Below are positions 8,281 through 17,278 of a stretch of 40,166 nucleotides of DNA, in pieces. Within the stretch, counting starts at the first letter, position 1. The number at the start of each line of letters is the position of its first letter. Source of the stretch: Paenibacillus xylanexedens (lineage in GTDB: Bacteria; Bacillota; Bacilli; Paenibacillales; Paenibacillaceae); NCBI RefSeq assembly GCF_017874615.1, contig NZ_JAGIKV010000040.1, forward strand, positions 1-40,166, given 5' to 3'. The notes beneath the pieces are model-generated. The model searched no databases and had not been told where the DNA came from. It was given only the letters and a program-made list of their open reading frames with translations. A program made the position numbers and the translations under genes.

Positions 8281-9978
8281 TTAAAAGAAGGATGAGAACC
8301 TTGAAATAGCTACATGACCTGCGCTGTTAGCTATTACTGATGAATTAGCAATGGTAATAGGAAACCCAGATATATTCCTAAATTGAAGTGTATCTCCAAC
8401 AGCTAAGGACTCAACTTGAACTAAAACCAATTGACCACTTGTTGCCGTGGTTACAGCAGGAGCCAGATATGCTGTAGAATTATTTAGCGATAGCCCTATT
8501 GTTGCTCCTGGTAATGTGGCAGCTGCAATATTTAGTACAACACTAATGTTGTACAAACCTGCATTTTGTATTGTGAAAACACTTGTTGTTGCATTATAAG
8601 TTAGTGATGTAAATTGGTTTGGAGTAATATTTAGAATATTTGATCCAGAAGCAATTGTCTGCGGTTGAATATTACCATTAAAGAATGAGTCTACAAACGT
8701 AGGAGTTGCACCTGTTGCGCCGGTTACCCCAGTAGGTCCTGTTCCACCAGTAGATCCTGTCGTTCCGGTTACCCCAGTAGCCCCTGTTCCACCAGTAGAT
8801 CCTGTCACACCGGTTGCACCTGTGGCGCCAGTAGCCCCTGTTCCCGTCGCACCTGTGACACCGGTTACTCCAGTTGCTCCCGTGGATCCGGTTGTTCCCA
8901 TTCCGGTTGCGCCGGTTGCGCCAGTTAACCCAGTAGATCCTGGTCCACCAGTAGATCCTGTCGTTCCCGTTACTCCGGTGGCTCCTGTATCGCCAGTAGT
9001 TCCAGTTGCTCCCGGCGCACCTGTATCTCCAGTAATCCCAGTCGTGCCCGTTGCTCCGGTCGCTCCCGTTACCCCTGTCACACCTGTATCTCCAGTGATT
9101 CCAGTTGCTCCTGTCACGCCTGTTGCACCCGCATCTCCAGTAACTCCAGTCGTTCCCGTTACGCCTGTTGCACCCGTATCTCCTGTGATTCCGGTTGTTC
9201 CAGTCACGCCTGTATCTCCAGTGATTCCAATCGTTCCTGTTACTCCTGTTGCACCCGTATCACCGGTGATTCCGGTCGCTCCCGTTACACCCGTCGCACC
9301 TGTATCGCCAGTAACTCCGGTCGCTCCCGTTACCCCTGTCACACCTGTATCTCCAGTGATTCCAGTTGCTCCTGTCACGCCTGTTGCACCCGTATCGCCA
9401 GTAGTTCCAATTGCTCCCGGTGCACCTGTATCTCCAGTAATTCCAGTTGCTCCTGTCACGCCTGTTGCACCCGTATCGCCAGTAGTTCCAATTGCTCCCG
9501 GTGCACCTGTATCTCCAGTAATTCCGGTGGCTCCCGTCACACCTGTCGCACCCGTATCGCCAGTAACTCCAGTTGCCCCTGTTACGCCGGCTGTACTCGT
9601 ATCACCGGTGATTCCGGTCACCTCACCTAACAACTCCTGAGATACCAGACGATGCGCAGCTACCAATTCTCCATTCTGATTTTTTCCCCATACCGAAATT
9701 TGTACTTCTGCCACGGCAACATCACTCGTTGTAAAGACCATTTCAAACCCATTAAAGTTAGCATAATAATCTTTGGTTATCACTTTGTTCGGCATAACAC
9801 TGAACAAATCTTGAATATACAATGTACGAACACCATCTAAATGATAGCCTTGAACCAAAACCGTGTAGATACTACTTTCATTCCGATTATCCAGCTTTAC
9901 CGTAACTCTCTGGGTGGGACGCACACCACTTCCCGCAACGATATTATTCTCTATAGGACCTGTTGATAGAACAGCCAT
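8281..9978 (-). CDS. Collagen-like protein with BclA-type C-terminal head
   Basis: This complete 565-residue protein has an AAAGGAGG ribosome site 10 bases before the ATG. Residues 1 to about 119 match the N-terminal domain of the giant paralogue (MAVLSTGPIENNIVAGSG, then KNQNGELVAAHRLVSQELLG). Residues of about 120 to 428 are Gly-X-Y triplets, mostly Gly-X-Thr with some GAP, GPT and GST. The last ~137 residues, from FVDSFFNGNIQPQTI to AISRFSSFF, are rich in beta-strand, Thr and Ser. They resemble the C1q/TNF-like jelly-roll head of Bacillus BclA, including an 'AGLYNISVVLNI' segment typical of that fold. By analogy it would be a trimeric surface filament, most likely on the spore; that location is inferred. 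It stands alone, followed by an AT-rich spacer. Confidence 0.88.
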   Translation of the reverse strand: MAVLSTGPIENNIVAGSGVRPTQRVTVKLDNRNESSIYTVLVQGYHLDGVRTLYIQDLFSVMPNKVITKDYYANFNGFEMVFTTSDVAVAEVQISVWGKNQNGELVAAHRLVSQELLGEVTGITGDTSTAGVTGATGVTGDTGATGVTGATGITGDTGAPGAIGTTGDTGATGVTGATGITGDTGAPGAIGTTGDTGATGVTGATGITGDTGVTGVTGATGVTGDTGATGVTGATGITGDTGATGVTGTIGITGDTGVTGTTGITGDTGATGVTGTTGVTGDAGATGVTGATGITGDTGVTGVTGATGATGTTGITGDTGAPGATGTTGDTGATGVTGTTGSTGGPGSTGLTGATGATGMGTTGSTGATGVTGVTGATGTGATGATGATGVTGSTGGTGATGVTGTTGSTGGTGPTGVTGATGATPTFVDSFFNGNIQPQTIASGSNILNITPNQFTSLTYNATTSVFTIQNAGLYNISVVLNIAAATLPGATIGLSLNNSTAYLAPAVTTATSGQLVLVQVESLAVGDTLQFRNISGFPITIANSSVIANSAGHVAISRFSSFF

Positions 9979-10040
9979 TCTTTAGATGCCTCCTTTGTCA
10001 GTATACATTCACCTGATCGAGATCATCTTATATGGATATG
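9979..10040 (-). promoter_or_regulatory. Conserved leader of the second collagen-like gene
   Basis: This is the counterpart of the leader at 6450-6510, with the same ATATAAGATGATCTCGAT block and ribosome site. The similarity fades beyond about 10040. The rest of the spacer to 10221 shows no gene. Confidence 0.45.
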
Positions 10041-10221
10041 CATACTACGAGTTCATCGTGATGTATAAATCGCCCTTTTTAGGCCATCATCATGACCGGG
10101 CTCAAGACTCATGTTCCTCATAAAATGATTGTTTGGAAGGCGGCAAAGGAAACCACATTGGCATAAATGCCTGTCGCCGGAGACAAATAAATCAGCAGCA
10201 CTGCTCTCCCATAAATATTCA

Positions 10222-10268
10222 TTAAAAAAGCATAACCCCCCGAGCTACCTCACTCGAGTGTTATGCTT
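10222..10268 (-). terminator. Terminator of the pst operon
   Basis: On the minus strand, arms AAGCATAACACTCGAG and CTCGGGGGGTTATGCTT pair imperfectly and are followed by TTTTTTAAT. It lies 52 bases after the pstB stop. Confidence 0.75.
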
Positions 10269-10320
10269 CCTTCTGATTCTATAAATCTATCTCTATCTCA
10301 TACTCCATCTAATGTAACAA

Positions 10321-11076
10321 TTAACCGAAACGACCCATAATGTATTCTTGCGTCAGACGATTGTCCGGGTTCGTGAAAATATGCTCCGTATCCCCGTGTT
10401 CAATCATGTTCCCCAGATAGAAATAAGCCGTATAATCCGAGATGCGTGCCGCCTGCTGCATATTATGGGTAACAATGACGATCCGCAGATCCCTCTTGAG
10501 CTCAGTAATCAATTCTTCAACCTTACCCGAAGATACCGGGTCAAGTGCAGATGCCGGCTCATCAAGCAGCAGAATCTGCGGATCAACAGACAAGGCGCGG
10601 GCGATACATAGACGCTGCTGTTGTCCGCCAGAGAGAGACAGAGCTGACTCATGCAGTCTGTCTTTCACTTCGTCCCAGAGCGCAGCACGACGCAAGCTTT
10701 TTTCCACAATTTCATCCAGTGCCTTCTTACTCTTCGTACCACGGTAGCGGGGGCCAAACGCGATATTGTTGTAGATGGACTTATGAAAAGGATTTGGCTT
10801 CTGCCACACCATGCCAATCTTCTGGCGAAGCTTGATTACATCGGTTCCAGGCTCATTCAGATCGTTACCGTCCATCCAGATATGTCCCTCTGTACGGGAA
10901 CCGGCAATCTCGTCGTTCATCCGGTTCAGCGACCGGAGGAACGTGGATTTACCGCAACCAGATGGCCCAATAAGAGCCGTTACGCTTGCTTCAGGAAATG
11001 TCAGGCTAATCTGCTTGACCGCCTGGAAATGTCCATAATATATGCTTAACTGTTCCGTACCAAAAGGTATGGCCAT
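10321..11076 (-). CDS. pstB: Phosphate ABC transporter ATP-binding protein PstB
   Basis: This 251-residue cytoplasmic ATPase powers high-affinity phosphate import through PstC and PstA. The Walker A motif GPSGCGKST lies at residues 37-45. The family-typical WQKPNPFHKSIYNNIAFG segment (Q-loop) follows. The ABC signature LSGGQQQR, Walker B LLLDEPASALD and the switch histidine in IVIVTHNMQQA are all present. The length is normal for PstB. It is the last gene of pstSCAB, 12 bases after pstA. No phoU follows; a terminator does. Confidence 0.97.
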   Translation of the reverse strand: MAIPFGTEQLSIYYGHFQAVKQISLTFPEASVTALIGPSGCGKSTFLRSLNRMNDEIAGSRTEGHIWMDGNDLNEPGTDVIKLRQKIGMVWQKPNPFHKSIYNNIAFGPRYRGTKSKKALDEIVEKSLRRAALWDEVKDRLHESALSLSGGQQQRLCIARALSVDPQILLLDEPASALDPVSSGKVEELITELKRDLRIVIVTHNMQQAARISDYTAYFYLGNMIEHGDTEHIFTNPDNRLTQEYIMGRFG

Positions 11077-11088
11077 GTTGGTTCCTCC

Positions 11089-11982
11089 TTATTTCGAAGC
11101 TGTCATGCGGCGGAATACAACCCTACCGATCCAGCGTGCACTTAGATTGAACGCCAGCACGAGAATGACAAGCACGGCGGACGCCCCTGCTGCCACTTCT
11201 TTGGAATCTGGCCCAATGCCTTCACTATTCACTTTCCAGATATGGACAGCAAGTGTCTCTGCCGGACGGAAAGGATTAAGCGGTGATCTTGGACTCGTCG
11301 GATTCCAATCTGTAAAGTCCAATGGTGGACTACTCATACCTGCGGTGAACATCAGCGCGGCTGCTTCACCGAAGATCCGGCCCGATGCCAGGATCGTACC
11401 CGTAATCAAACTCGGCAATGCCACCGGCAACAGAATGGAAGTAATGATTTTCCACTTGGACAGCCCAAGCGCCAGACCTGCTTCCTTCTGCTCCTTCGGA
11501 ACGGCCCGGAAGGCTTGCTCCGTTGTCCGTACCATCAGTGGCAAGTTAAAGATTGCCAGAGCCAAGGCACCCGAGATTAGGGAGAAACCAAGACCAAATT
11601 GATTTACTAGCAGCAAGAGACCAAACAAACCGATAACGATGGATGGGAACGATGACAATACTTCAACGACCAGACGAATAAAGCTGGTAATCTTGCCTGG
11701 TTTGGCGTATTCCGCCATGTAAATCCCGCCGCCCCATCCGAGTGGAATGGTAACAATCAAGGTCAGGACAAGCAAGAATACGGAGTTGAAGAGCTGTGGA
11801 CCAATCCCGCCTCCACCCTTAAGCAACTGTGGTGCGCTTGTCAGGAAGTTCCAGCTAATATGTCCAATGCCTCTATACATGATGAATCCAAGCAGACCGA
11901 GCAATAGAATAACAATGAATAGAGCCAATACAACGATAACGGATGTTGCAATTTTATCTACCGTCTTTGCCTTCATTTTCAT
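11089..11982 (-). CDS. pstA: Phosphate ABC transporter permease PstA
   Basis: This 297-residue membrane protein has about six helices, the first at roughly residues 10-36. The BPD-transporter coupling loop ('EAGLALGLSKWKIITSILLPVALPSLITG') follows the pattern of PstA, as does the N-terminal cluster of glycine-rich periplasmic segments. Its start codon overlaps the pstC stop by four bases, indicating translational coupling. With PstC it forms the phosphate channel across the membrane. Confidence 0.95.
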   Translation of the reverse strand: MKMKAKTVDKIATSVIVVLALFIVILLLGLLGFIMYRGIGHISWNFLTSAPQLLKGGGGIGPQLFNSVFLLVLTLIVTIPLGWGGGIYMAEYAKPGKITSFIRLVVEVLSSFPSIVIGLFGLLLLVNQFGLGFSLISGALALAIFNLPLMVRTTEQAFRAVPKEQKEAGLALGLSKWKIITSILLPVALPSLITGTILASGRIFGEAAALMFTAGMSSPPLDFTDWNPTSPRSPLNPFRPAETLAVHIWKVNSEGIGPDSKEVAAGASAVLVILVLAFNLSARWIGRVVFRRMTASK

Positions 11983-12887
11983 ACCCGGTTTCTCCTTTCA
12001 AGCAGGCGAACCAGAATGACGAAGACAAAGGTCATCACCAACAGGACAAGCGCCATACTCCACAGTGCATTGTTATGAACAGAACCCATCGTGGTGTTAC
12101 CCATGCTGAGTGTAATTACACTTGTTAATGTTGAAGCTGATTCAAGCAAGGATGTTGGAACATGCGGCGCATTACCGATAACCATCTGTACAGCAAGAGC
12201 CTCACCAAAAGCACGGGCCATACCCAAAACGACACCTGTCAACAAAGCTGGCAAAGTTGTTGGAATAATGACACGGTAGATGGTTTGCCAGCGAGTGGCA
12301 CCCAGTGCGTAGGAGGATTCACGCAATCCTTTTGGCAACGCGGATAATGCATCTGCCATAATACTTGTCACCGTAGGAAGAATCATTACCGCGAGAACAA
12401 GACATCCGGCTGCAATCCCGACGCCTGTTCCACCAAAGATACTGCGAAGCAAGGGTACAATGACACTCAGACCGATAAATCCGTACACAACGGATGGAAT
12501 TCCGGACAAGAGCTCAATCGCAGGCTGCAATATCTTTTTCCCTTTACCCGGGACAATCTCTGTCATGAAGAGCGCTGCACACAAGCCAAGCGGACTTGCG
12601 ATCAGTGCTGCAAGCAAGGTTGTAATGAAAGAGCCTGTAATGAACGGTAATGCCCCGTAGAACGCAGGCTCTCCGGTCGGATTCCACGTTTTCCCACCAA
12701 GGAATTCGCTTATGCTTATCCCATTTTGGAAAAATGTCGATAGTCCCTTGGACGCTACAAAATAAACAATGGAAAACATGACAACGATCAGGAAAACGAC
12801 ACAAATCGACGTATAGATCCGTCCCGTCCACTCTTCCCAATAATGTTTCTCTTTTAAGGGCCGGCGCGGTTTCAACTTGTTATTCAT
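11979..12887 (-). CDS. pstC: Phosphate ABC transporter permease PstC
   Basis: This is the membrane partner of PstA. A long frame exists from 12923, but the ATG at 12887 (MNNKLKPRRPLKEKH) has the best ribosome site (AGGGGG, spacing 7), giving 302 residues. A start at 12914 behind AGAAGG is also possible. It has a basic cytoplasmic N-terminus, a first helix near residues 25-45, and the PstC-type segments 'SGIPSVVYGFIGLSVIVPLL' and 'ESSYALGATRWQTIYRVIIP' (coupling loop). The gene lies 142 bases after pstS, with a hairpin between them. Confidence 0.93.
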   Translation of the reverse strand: MNNKLKPRRPLKEKHYWEEWTGRIYTSICVVFLIVVMFSIVYFVASKGLSTFFQNGISISEFLGGKTWNPTGEPAFYGALPFITGSFITTLLAALIASPLGLCAALFMTEIVPGKGKKILQPAIELLSGIPSVVYGFIGLSVIVPLLRSIFGGTGVGIAAGCLVLAVMILPTVTSIMADALSALPKGLRESSYALGATRWQTIYRVIIPTTLPALLTGVVLGMARAFGEALAVQMVIGNAPHVPTSLLESASTLTSVITLSMGNTTMGSVHNNALWSMALVLLVMTFVFVILVRLLERRNRV

Positions 12888-12977
12888 TACCGTTCCCCCT
12901 TCGGTCTGTTCCATAACAACCATCCTTCTATAGTAGAATTAATGCAAAATATGGGATTATTTCAGAGCAAACCGCGT

Positions 12978-13006
12978 AAAGAGGCGGGACCTAAGTCCGC
13001 CTCTTT
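12978..13006 (-). terminator. Read-through hairpin between pstS and pstC
   Basis: A perfect 10-bp stem (AAAGAGGCGG with CCGCCTCTTT) closes a 9-base loop just after the pstS stop. There is no strong T run, so it probably acts as a partial terminator or 3'-end stabiliser. Such elements let the binding protein be made in excess over the permease. Confidence 0.6.
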
Positions 13007-13029
13007 CGCTGTATGCGCAAGTTCAAAGA

Positions 13030-13956
13030 TTACTGAACCACATTACCTGCTGCATCGCGTTTTACTTTCATACCTGACATTGGAATGTATCCAAGTTCTG
13101 TCACGTCGTTTTGTTGAATTTCATCACTCAGGATGTAGTCGAGGAAAGCTTTTGTAGCTGCATCTGGCTCACCTTTCGTGTACATGTGCTCGTAAGCCCA
13201 TACTGGATAAGTTCCTGCTTCTACGTTCTCAACTGTTGCTTCTACACCTTCGTATTTCAACACTTGCAAGCTGTCATCCAAGTAAGACAAGGCGAGGTAA
13301 CCAATAGCACCTGGCGTTTCAGATACCAATTTTTTTACGTTACCAGAAGAATCTTCTTGAATCGAACCTTGGATATCATCCATTTTTGCACCCAATGCAT
13401 ATTTCTCGAAAGTTGCACGAGTACCGGAACTACTTGGACGGTTTACAATAACGATTGCTTGATCAGCACCACCAACGTCTTTCCAGTTCGTTACTTTACC
13501 GGAGAAAATGTCGATCAGTTGTTGCTTCGTCAAATCTTCTACACCTGCATCTTTGTTGCTAACTGGCGCCATAGCTACTACGGCTACTTGATGGTCAACC
13601 AGTTCTTTTACTTTGGCTTCGTCCTCCAGTTTCTCTTCTGCAAATACATCAGAGTTACCGATTGTAGCTTGTCCGTCAGATACTTGTGTCAAACCAGTAC
13701 CACTACCGCCACCTTGAACTTGAACCGTTACGTTCTTATATTCATCAACTGCCATAAATTTCTGTCCAGCTTGTTCTACCAGAGGTAGCAATGCTGTCGA
13801 TCCGACTGCCAGAATGTTACCGCTAAGCTCAGTAGCAGCCTCTCCTGATCCATTGCTTGCAGCACCCTCTGTACCAGCGTCATTTTTCGATCCGCATGCT
13901 GCGAGTACCAGTACGAACGTTAAGGTCATTAAAATAAACGGCAACTTTTTAAACAT
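13030..13956 (-). CDS. pstS: Phosphate-binding lipoprotein PstS
   Basis: This 308-residue extracytoplasmic receptor captures phosphate for PstCAB. The signal peptide ends in a lipobox, LAAC, with the lipidated Cys at residue 21, followed by a Ser/Gly/Ala-rich linker. Phosphate-binding loops are visible: 'VGSTALLPLVE', 'GGGSGTGLTQVSDGQATIGNSD' (the two pieces flank the ligand) and 'RPSSSGTRATF'. It is first in the operon, behind a ribosome site GGGGGAGG and a PhoP box upstream. Confidence 0.96.
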   Translation of the reverse strand: MFKKLPFILMTLTFVLVLAACGSKNDAGTEGAASNGSGEAATELSGNILAVGSTALLPLVEQAGQKFMAVDEYKNVTVQVQGGGSGTGLTQVSDGQATIGNSDVFAEEKLEDEAKVKELVDHQVAVVAMAPVSNKDAGVEDLTKQQLIDIFSGKVTNWKDVGGADQAIVIVNRPSSSGTRATFEKYALGAKMDDIQGSIQEDSSGNVKKLVSETPGAIGYLALSYLDDSLQVLKYEGVEATVENVEAGTYPVWAYEHMYTKGEPDAATKAFLDYILSDEIQQNDVTELGYIPMSGMKVKRDAAGNVVQ

Positions 13957-14064
13957 GTTTTGTTTTCCTCCCCCAATGTGGTGATGGCGTTTTGTGAATT
14001 TGTTTGTTCACCATCAACTCTTTACTTATTGTAGTTTCGGTATGTCATCTTAAAATCAGTGTTT

Positions 14065-14081
14065 TGTAAACGCAATGTTAA
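14065..14081 (-). promoter_or_regulatory. PhoP box upstream of pstS
   Basis: Minus strand: TTAACA, five bases (TTGCG), TTTACA. These are two matches to the PhoP repeat TT(A/T/C)ACA at the canonical 11-bp period, about 110-125 bases before the pstS ATG. A TACAAT sequence about 30 bases downstream is a candidate -10 element. It predicts induction by phosphate starvation through PhoPR. Confidence 0.65.
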
Positions 14082-14139
14082 AAATATCGGCTGTATATTG
14101 AAAATCATCTGAGACCAATTGCGCTGAAGTGACCGCTTC

Positions 14140-14256
14140 GGGAACGGACGTTGTTTCAATCGCTGTTATCCCCGGATTTATATGATTTACTTTTTCTATG
14201 GAATACATCCGGGGATAAAGGCGAACGCTTCGCTTTTCCACAATCGTTCCGTTCCC
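14140..14256. repeat. Dispersed palindromic repeat, copy A
   Basis: The outer arms GGGAACGGA and TCCGTTCCC enclose a 10-bp perfect inner palindrome (ATCCCCGGAT at 14168-14177, ATCCGGGGAT at 14207-14216). A diverged copy of the same size lies at 27693-27810. The two share ATCGCTGTTAT, CCGGATTT and GATAAAGGCGAACGCT. It sits in the pst/sugar-operon spacer. The minus-strand peptide it encodes (KRSVRLYPR and onward) is likely spurious. Confidence 0.7.
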
Positions 14257-14320
14257 TGCGCTGTGTTAGCGCTCGTTGGATCTTAGGCATTTTAATCTCC
14301 TGCCTGGGAGTAGGCCAAAG

Positions 14321-14348
14321 AAGGCCAGCCCTATAAAAGGCTGGCCTT
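14321..14348 (-). terminator. Terminator of the sugar PTS operon
   Basis: The 10-bp arms AAGGCCAGCC and GGCTGGCCTT surround an 8-base A/T-rich loop. A weakly T-rich tail (CTTCTTTGG) follows on the minus strand. It lies about 95 bases after the EIIABC stop and would insulate the pst promoter. Confidence 0.55.
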
Positions 14349-14441
14349 GTGTAAATACTTAATGTAGATATTGGATCAATCCGTTATATAGAACAAACAA
14401 CTGCCTCACAGCCAGTGCATGGCACCAGCTGGTTAGAGAAT

Positions 14442-16367
14442 TTATGCAGATTTCATAGTTGTTAAGGCCTTTTTATCTGACGGGTCGCTTGAATTACTTT
14501 TTGGTTGATATACAGGTTTCTTTAACAATCCAATCATACAAGCTGTAATGATGGAACCAACTAAAATACAGACAATATACAGTAATGGATTACTTGCCGC
14601 AATGGGAATAACAAAGATTCCACCGTGAGGAGCTTGTAACGAAATACCTAGAGCCATGCACATTCCTCCACCAATCGCTGCACCTACAATATTGGATGGA
14701 ATAACTCGCAAGGGATCATTTGCGGCAAACGGAATCGCAGCTTCTGTAATAAACGACGCACCCATAATATAAGCGGCTTTGCCTGCATTACGTTCTTCGA
14801 TTGAAAATTTATTCTTGAATAATGTTGTAGCTAATGCAATACCCAGTGGCGGAACCATACCTCCAACCATCAGAGCAGCAGAAGGTTCAAAGATTTGATT
14901 GGCGAACATCGCCAGTCCAAATGCAGATGCTGTTTTGTTAATCGGCCCTCCCATATCAGATGCCATCATTCCTGCCAGAAGTGCTCCTAATAAAATAGCA
15001 TTAGAACCTGTTAAACCATTTAGCCAACCTTGTAACGACTCATTGATCCAAGCCATCGGACTGTTGATGACAAAATACATAATCAAGGCGGTTATAAATG
15101 AACCTACTAATGGCAAGATCAGCACAGGTGACAGGCTTTGCAGTGAGTCAGGAATGCCTTTGACTAATTTTTTCAGAGCTATGATCGTATAACCGGCGAT
15201 AAATCCAGCCAGCATACCTCCCAAAAATCCGGAACCTCCGATAGTTGCCAGCATCCCACCAATCATACCAGGTGCCAATCCTGGACGGTCAGCAATACTA
15301 TATGCAATATACCCTGCTAATACAGGAACCATCAATGCAAAAGCAGCACTACCCCCTGCTGTACTTAAAAAAGCGGCGAAAGCATTATAGTCCGGGCTAT
15401 TTGGGTCAGCCGCATGAATACCAAACATAAACGAAAGCGCAATCAATATACCGCCTGCGACTACAAAAGGAATCATAAAGGATACACCATTCATAATATG
15501 GCTGTATATTTTAGGCTGCTTTAAGCGTGTTTTTTCTTTTGCTTCATTAAGATTACTGTTGCCTTGATTCAAAACGACACCTTTTCCAGCAATCGCATCT
15601 TCAATTAACTCTTGTGCATGATGAACTCCATTTTTGACAGAGGTTTTGATCACTGGACGATCGCCAAAAACATCCATATCGACTTTGACATCTGCCGCCA
15701 CAATAATACCATCAGCTTCAGCAATATCTTCAGGAGTCAATTGATTTCCAACACCTGTTGATCCATTGGTTTGCACTTTAATGTGTACACCGAGTTCCTT
15801 GGCCGCATTTTTCAATGCTTCCGCGGCCATAAACGTATGGGCAATTCCCGTAGGACAGCCTGTAACTCCAACCACTTTTTTGCCAGTATACTTTTTAGGA
15901 CGTTGAAGTGCCTGCGCATCTTGCTCTTCTGCCTGTTCAAATAAACGGACAATCTCTTCTTGATCTCGAGCAAGGATAAGTTTCGCTCTAAATAGTTCAT
16001 CCATCAAAAAGGTCGAAATTTTGGATAATGTTTGCAAATGCTCTGATGAAGAGCTTTGATCGACTGCAATCATAAAAAATAAATTACATGATTCGGTACT
16101 ATATTCAATACCGCTTAATGATCTGCCCATAATAATGGCAGGGGACTGTACTCCAGTAGACTTGGCATGTGGAATGGCTATTCCGAATCCCACTTCTGTA
16201 GGAACCTGTTCTTCACGTGCCCAGATATCTTTTTTAAATTGCTCAATATCGCTTAAATAGCCGTTATCGTTTAACTTTTGCGACAATTCATCTATTAATT
16301 CTGCTTTGGTCGTAGCGGTGACATCTAATATGATATTTTCTGGTTTTAAGACATTAGAAATCTTCAT
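14442..16367 (-). CDS. Fructose-family PTS permease, EIIABC
   Basis: This 641-residue membrane protein imports and phosphorylates a sugar using phosphoenolpyruvate via HPr. The domain order is EIIA, EIIB, EIIC. In EIIA (residues 1 to about 150) the phospho-accepting His67 lies in GIAIPHAKS. In EIIB (about 163-260) Cys171 lies in VTGCPTGIAHTFMA. EIIC (about 290-620) has about nine helices with the family segments 'GVSFMIPFVVAGGILIA' and 'DMGGPINKTA'. The aldolase lies 15 bases upstream in the same operon. A fructose-type specificity is likely, but the aldolase partner suggests a ketose or hexitol that becomes a ketose bisphosphate. The precise sugar is unknown. Confidence 0.93.
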   Translation of the reverse strand: MKISNVLKPENIILDVTATTKAELIDELSQKLNDNGYLSDIEQFKKDIWAREEQVPTEVGFGIAIPHAKSTGVQSPAIIMGRSLSGIEYSTESCNLFFMIAVDQSSSSEHLQTLSKISTFLMDELFRAKLILARDQEEIVRLFEQAEEQDAQALQRPKKYTGKKVVGVTGCPTGIAHTFMAAEALKNAAKELGVHIKVQTNGSTGVGNQLTPEDIAEADGIIVAADVKVDMDVFGDRPVIKTSVKNGVHHAQELIEDAIAGKGVVLNQGNSNLNEAKEKTRLKQPKIYSHIMNGVSFMIPFVVAGGILIALSFMFGIHAADPNSPDYNAFAAFLSTAGGSAAFALMVPVLAGYIAYSIADRPGLAPGMIGGMLATIGGSGFLGGMLAGFIAGYTIIALKKLVKGIPDSLQSLSPVLILPLVGSFITALIMYFVINSPMAWINESLQGWLNGLTGSNAILLGALLAGMMASDMGGPINKTASAFGLAMFANQIFEPSAALMVGGMVPPLGIALATTLFKNKFSIEERNAGKAAYIMGASFITEAAIPFAANDPLRVIPSNIVGAAIGGGMCMALGISLQAPHGGIFVIPIAASNPLLYIVCILVGSIITACMIGLLKKPVYQPKSNSSDPSDKKALTTMKSA

Positions 16368-16382
16368 TATGGATCTCTCCTC

Positions 16383-17261
16383 TTAAATTTCTCCCAGTTT
16401 ATAAAGGCATGCTTTACCTGTAGAACCGAACAGATCCATTTTTTTCTTCACCAGTTCTGTTGCCGCTTTGGTCGCCTCAGGCATCAGTTGATCCGGTTCA
16501 TATGCATTCGGATTCGCATCGAGTGTCGCTCTTAATTGGTTGTAGAATGCTCGCTTCATATCGGTTGATAAATTGATCTTCGCTATCCCATGCTTTACTG
16601 CTTCTCTAATCTCTTCATCTGGATTATCTGATCCACCATGAAGCACTAACGGAATTTTTACTTTTTCATGAATTTGTTTCAAACGATCGATTTTGATCGA
16701 ATGATCTTTGGATTGAGGATAAATACCATGTGAAGTACCTACAGCAACAGCAAGTGTATCGATACCTGTTTGTTCTACAAAAATCGCCGCTTCTTCTGGA
16801 TTCGTATACAAAATCTCGTCAGCCCCACCTTCCGAGCTGCCTTCATTACTCCCAATCGTACCTAGTTCACCTTCTACAGATACATCGACCAGATGAGCCA
16901 GTTCAACCGCTTCCTTGGTTGCAGCAATATTCTCCTCAAAAGGTAAATGAGATGCATCCATCATGACTGATGTATACCCATTGCGAATCGAACGTGTAAT
17001 ATCTTTGATCGTCGCTCCATGATCCAGATGAATAACAAACGGTACTTTGGACTTGGATGCCGCTTCTCGCACATAAGCTATAAACTCATCAGTGACTAGA
17101 TCAATTTCATTCGGGTGAATCTGCATAATTGCAGGCGAATTCTGCTCCTCTGCGGCTGTAATGACCACTTTGACGAACTCGCTATTGGCTACATTAAATG
17201 ATCCGACTGCAAATTTATTTTCATACGCTACTTTAAGTAATTCTTTCATATTAATTAACAT
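16383..17261 (-). CDS. Class II ketose-bisphosphate aldolase
   Basis: This 292-residue zinc-dependent aldolase of the FbaA/GatY/KbaY family cleaves fructose- or tagatose-bisphosphate into glyceraldehyde-3-phosphate and dihydroxyacetone phosphate. The catalytic Asp80 and zinc ligand His81 lie in HLDHG (78-82), with further ligands His178 in GTSHG and His208 in LHGGSD. The C-terminal GSTGKA segment is typical. The ATG at 17261 follows AGGAGG at good spacing. It is sandwiched between the regulator (17 bases) and EIIABC (15 bases), so it probably completes catabolism of the sugar brought in by that PTS. Choice between fructose and tagatose substrates cannot be made from the sequence by eye. Confidence 0.92.
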   Translation of the reverse strand: MLINMKELLKVAYENKFAVGSFNVANSEFVKVVITAAEEQNSPAIMQIHPNEIDLVTDEFIAYVREAASKSKVPFVIHLDHGATIKDITRSIRNGYTSVMMDASHLPFEENIAATKEAVELAHLVDVSVEGELGTIGSNEGSSEGGADEILYTNPEEAAIFVEQTGIDTLAVAVGTSHGIYPQSKDHSIKIDRLKQIHEKVKIPLVLHGGSDNPDEEIREAVKHGIAKINLSTDMKRAFYNQLRATLDANPNAYEPDQLMPEATKAATELVKKKMDLFGSTGKACLYKLGEI

Positions 17262-17278
17262 TTAAATTCCTCCTAGAT

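Noticed and set aside
14056..14241. Minus-strand 61-residue frame
   Set aside because: It lies within the palindromic repeat; the similar peptide at 27622-27861 arises from the other copy of that repeat.
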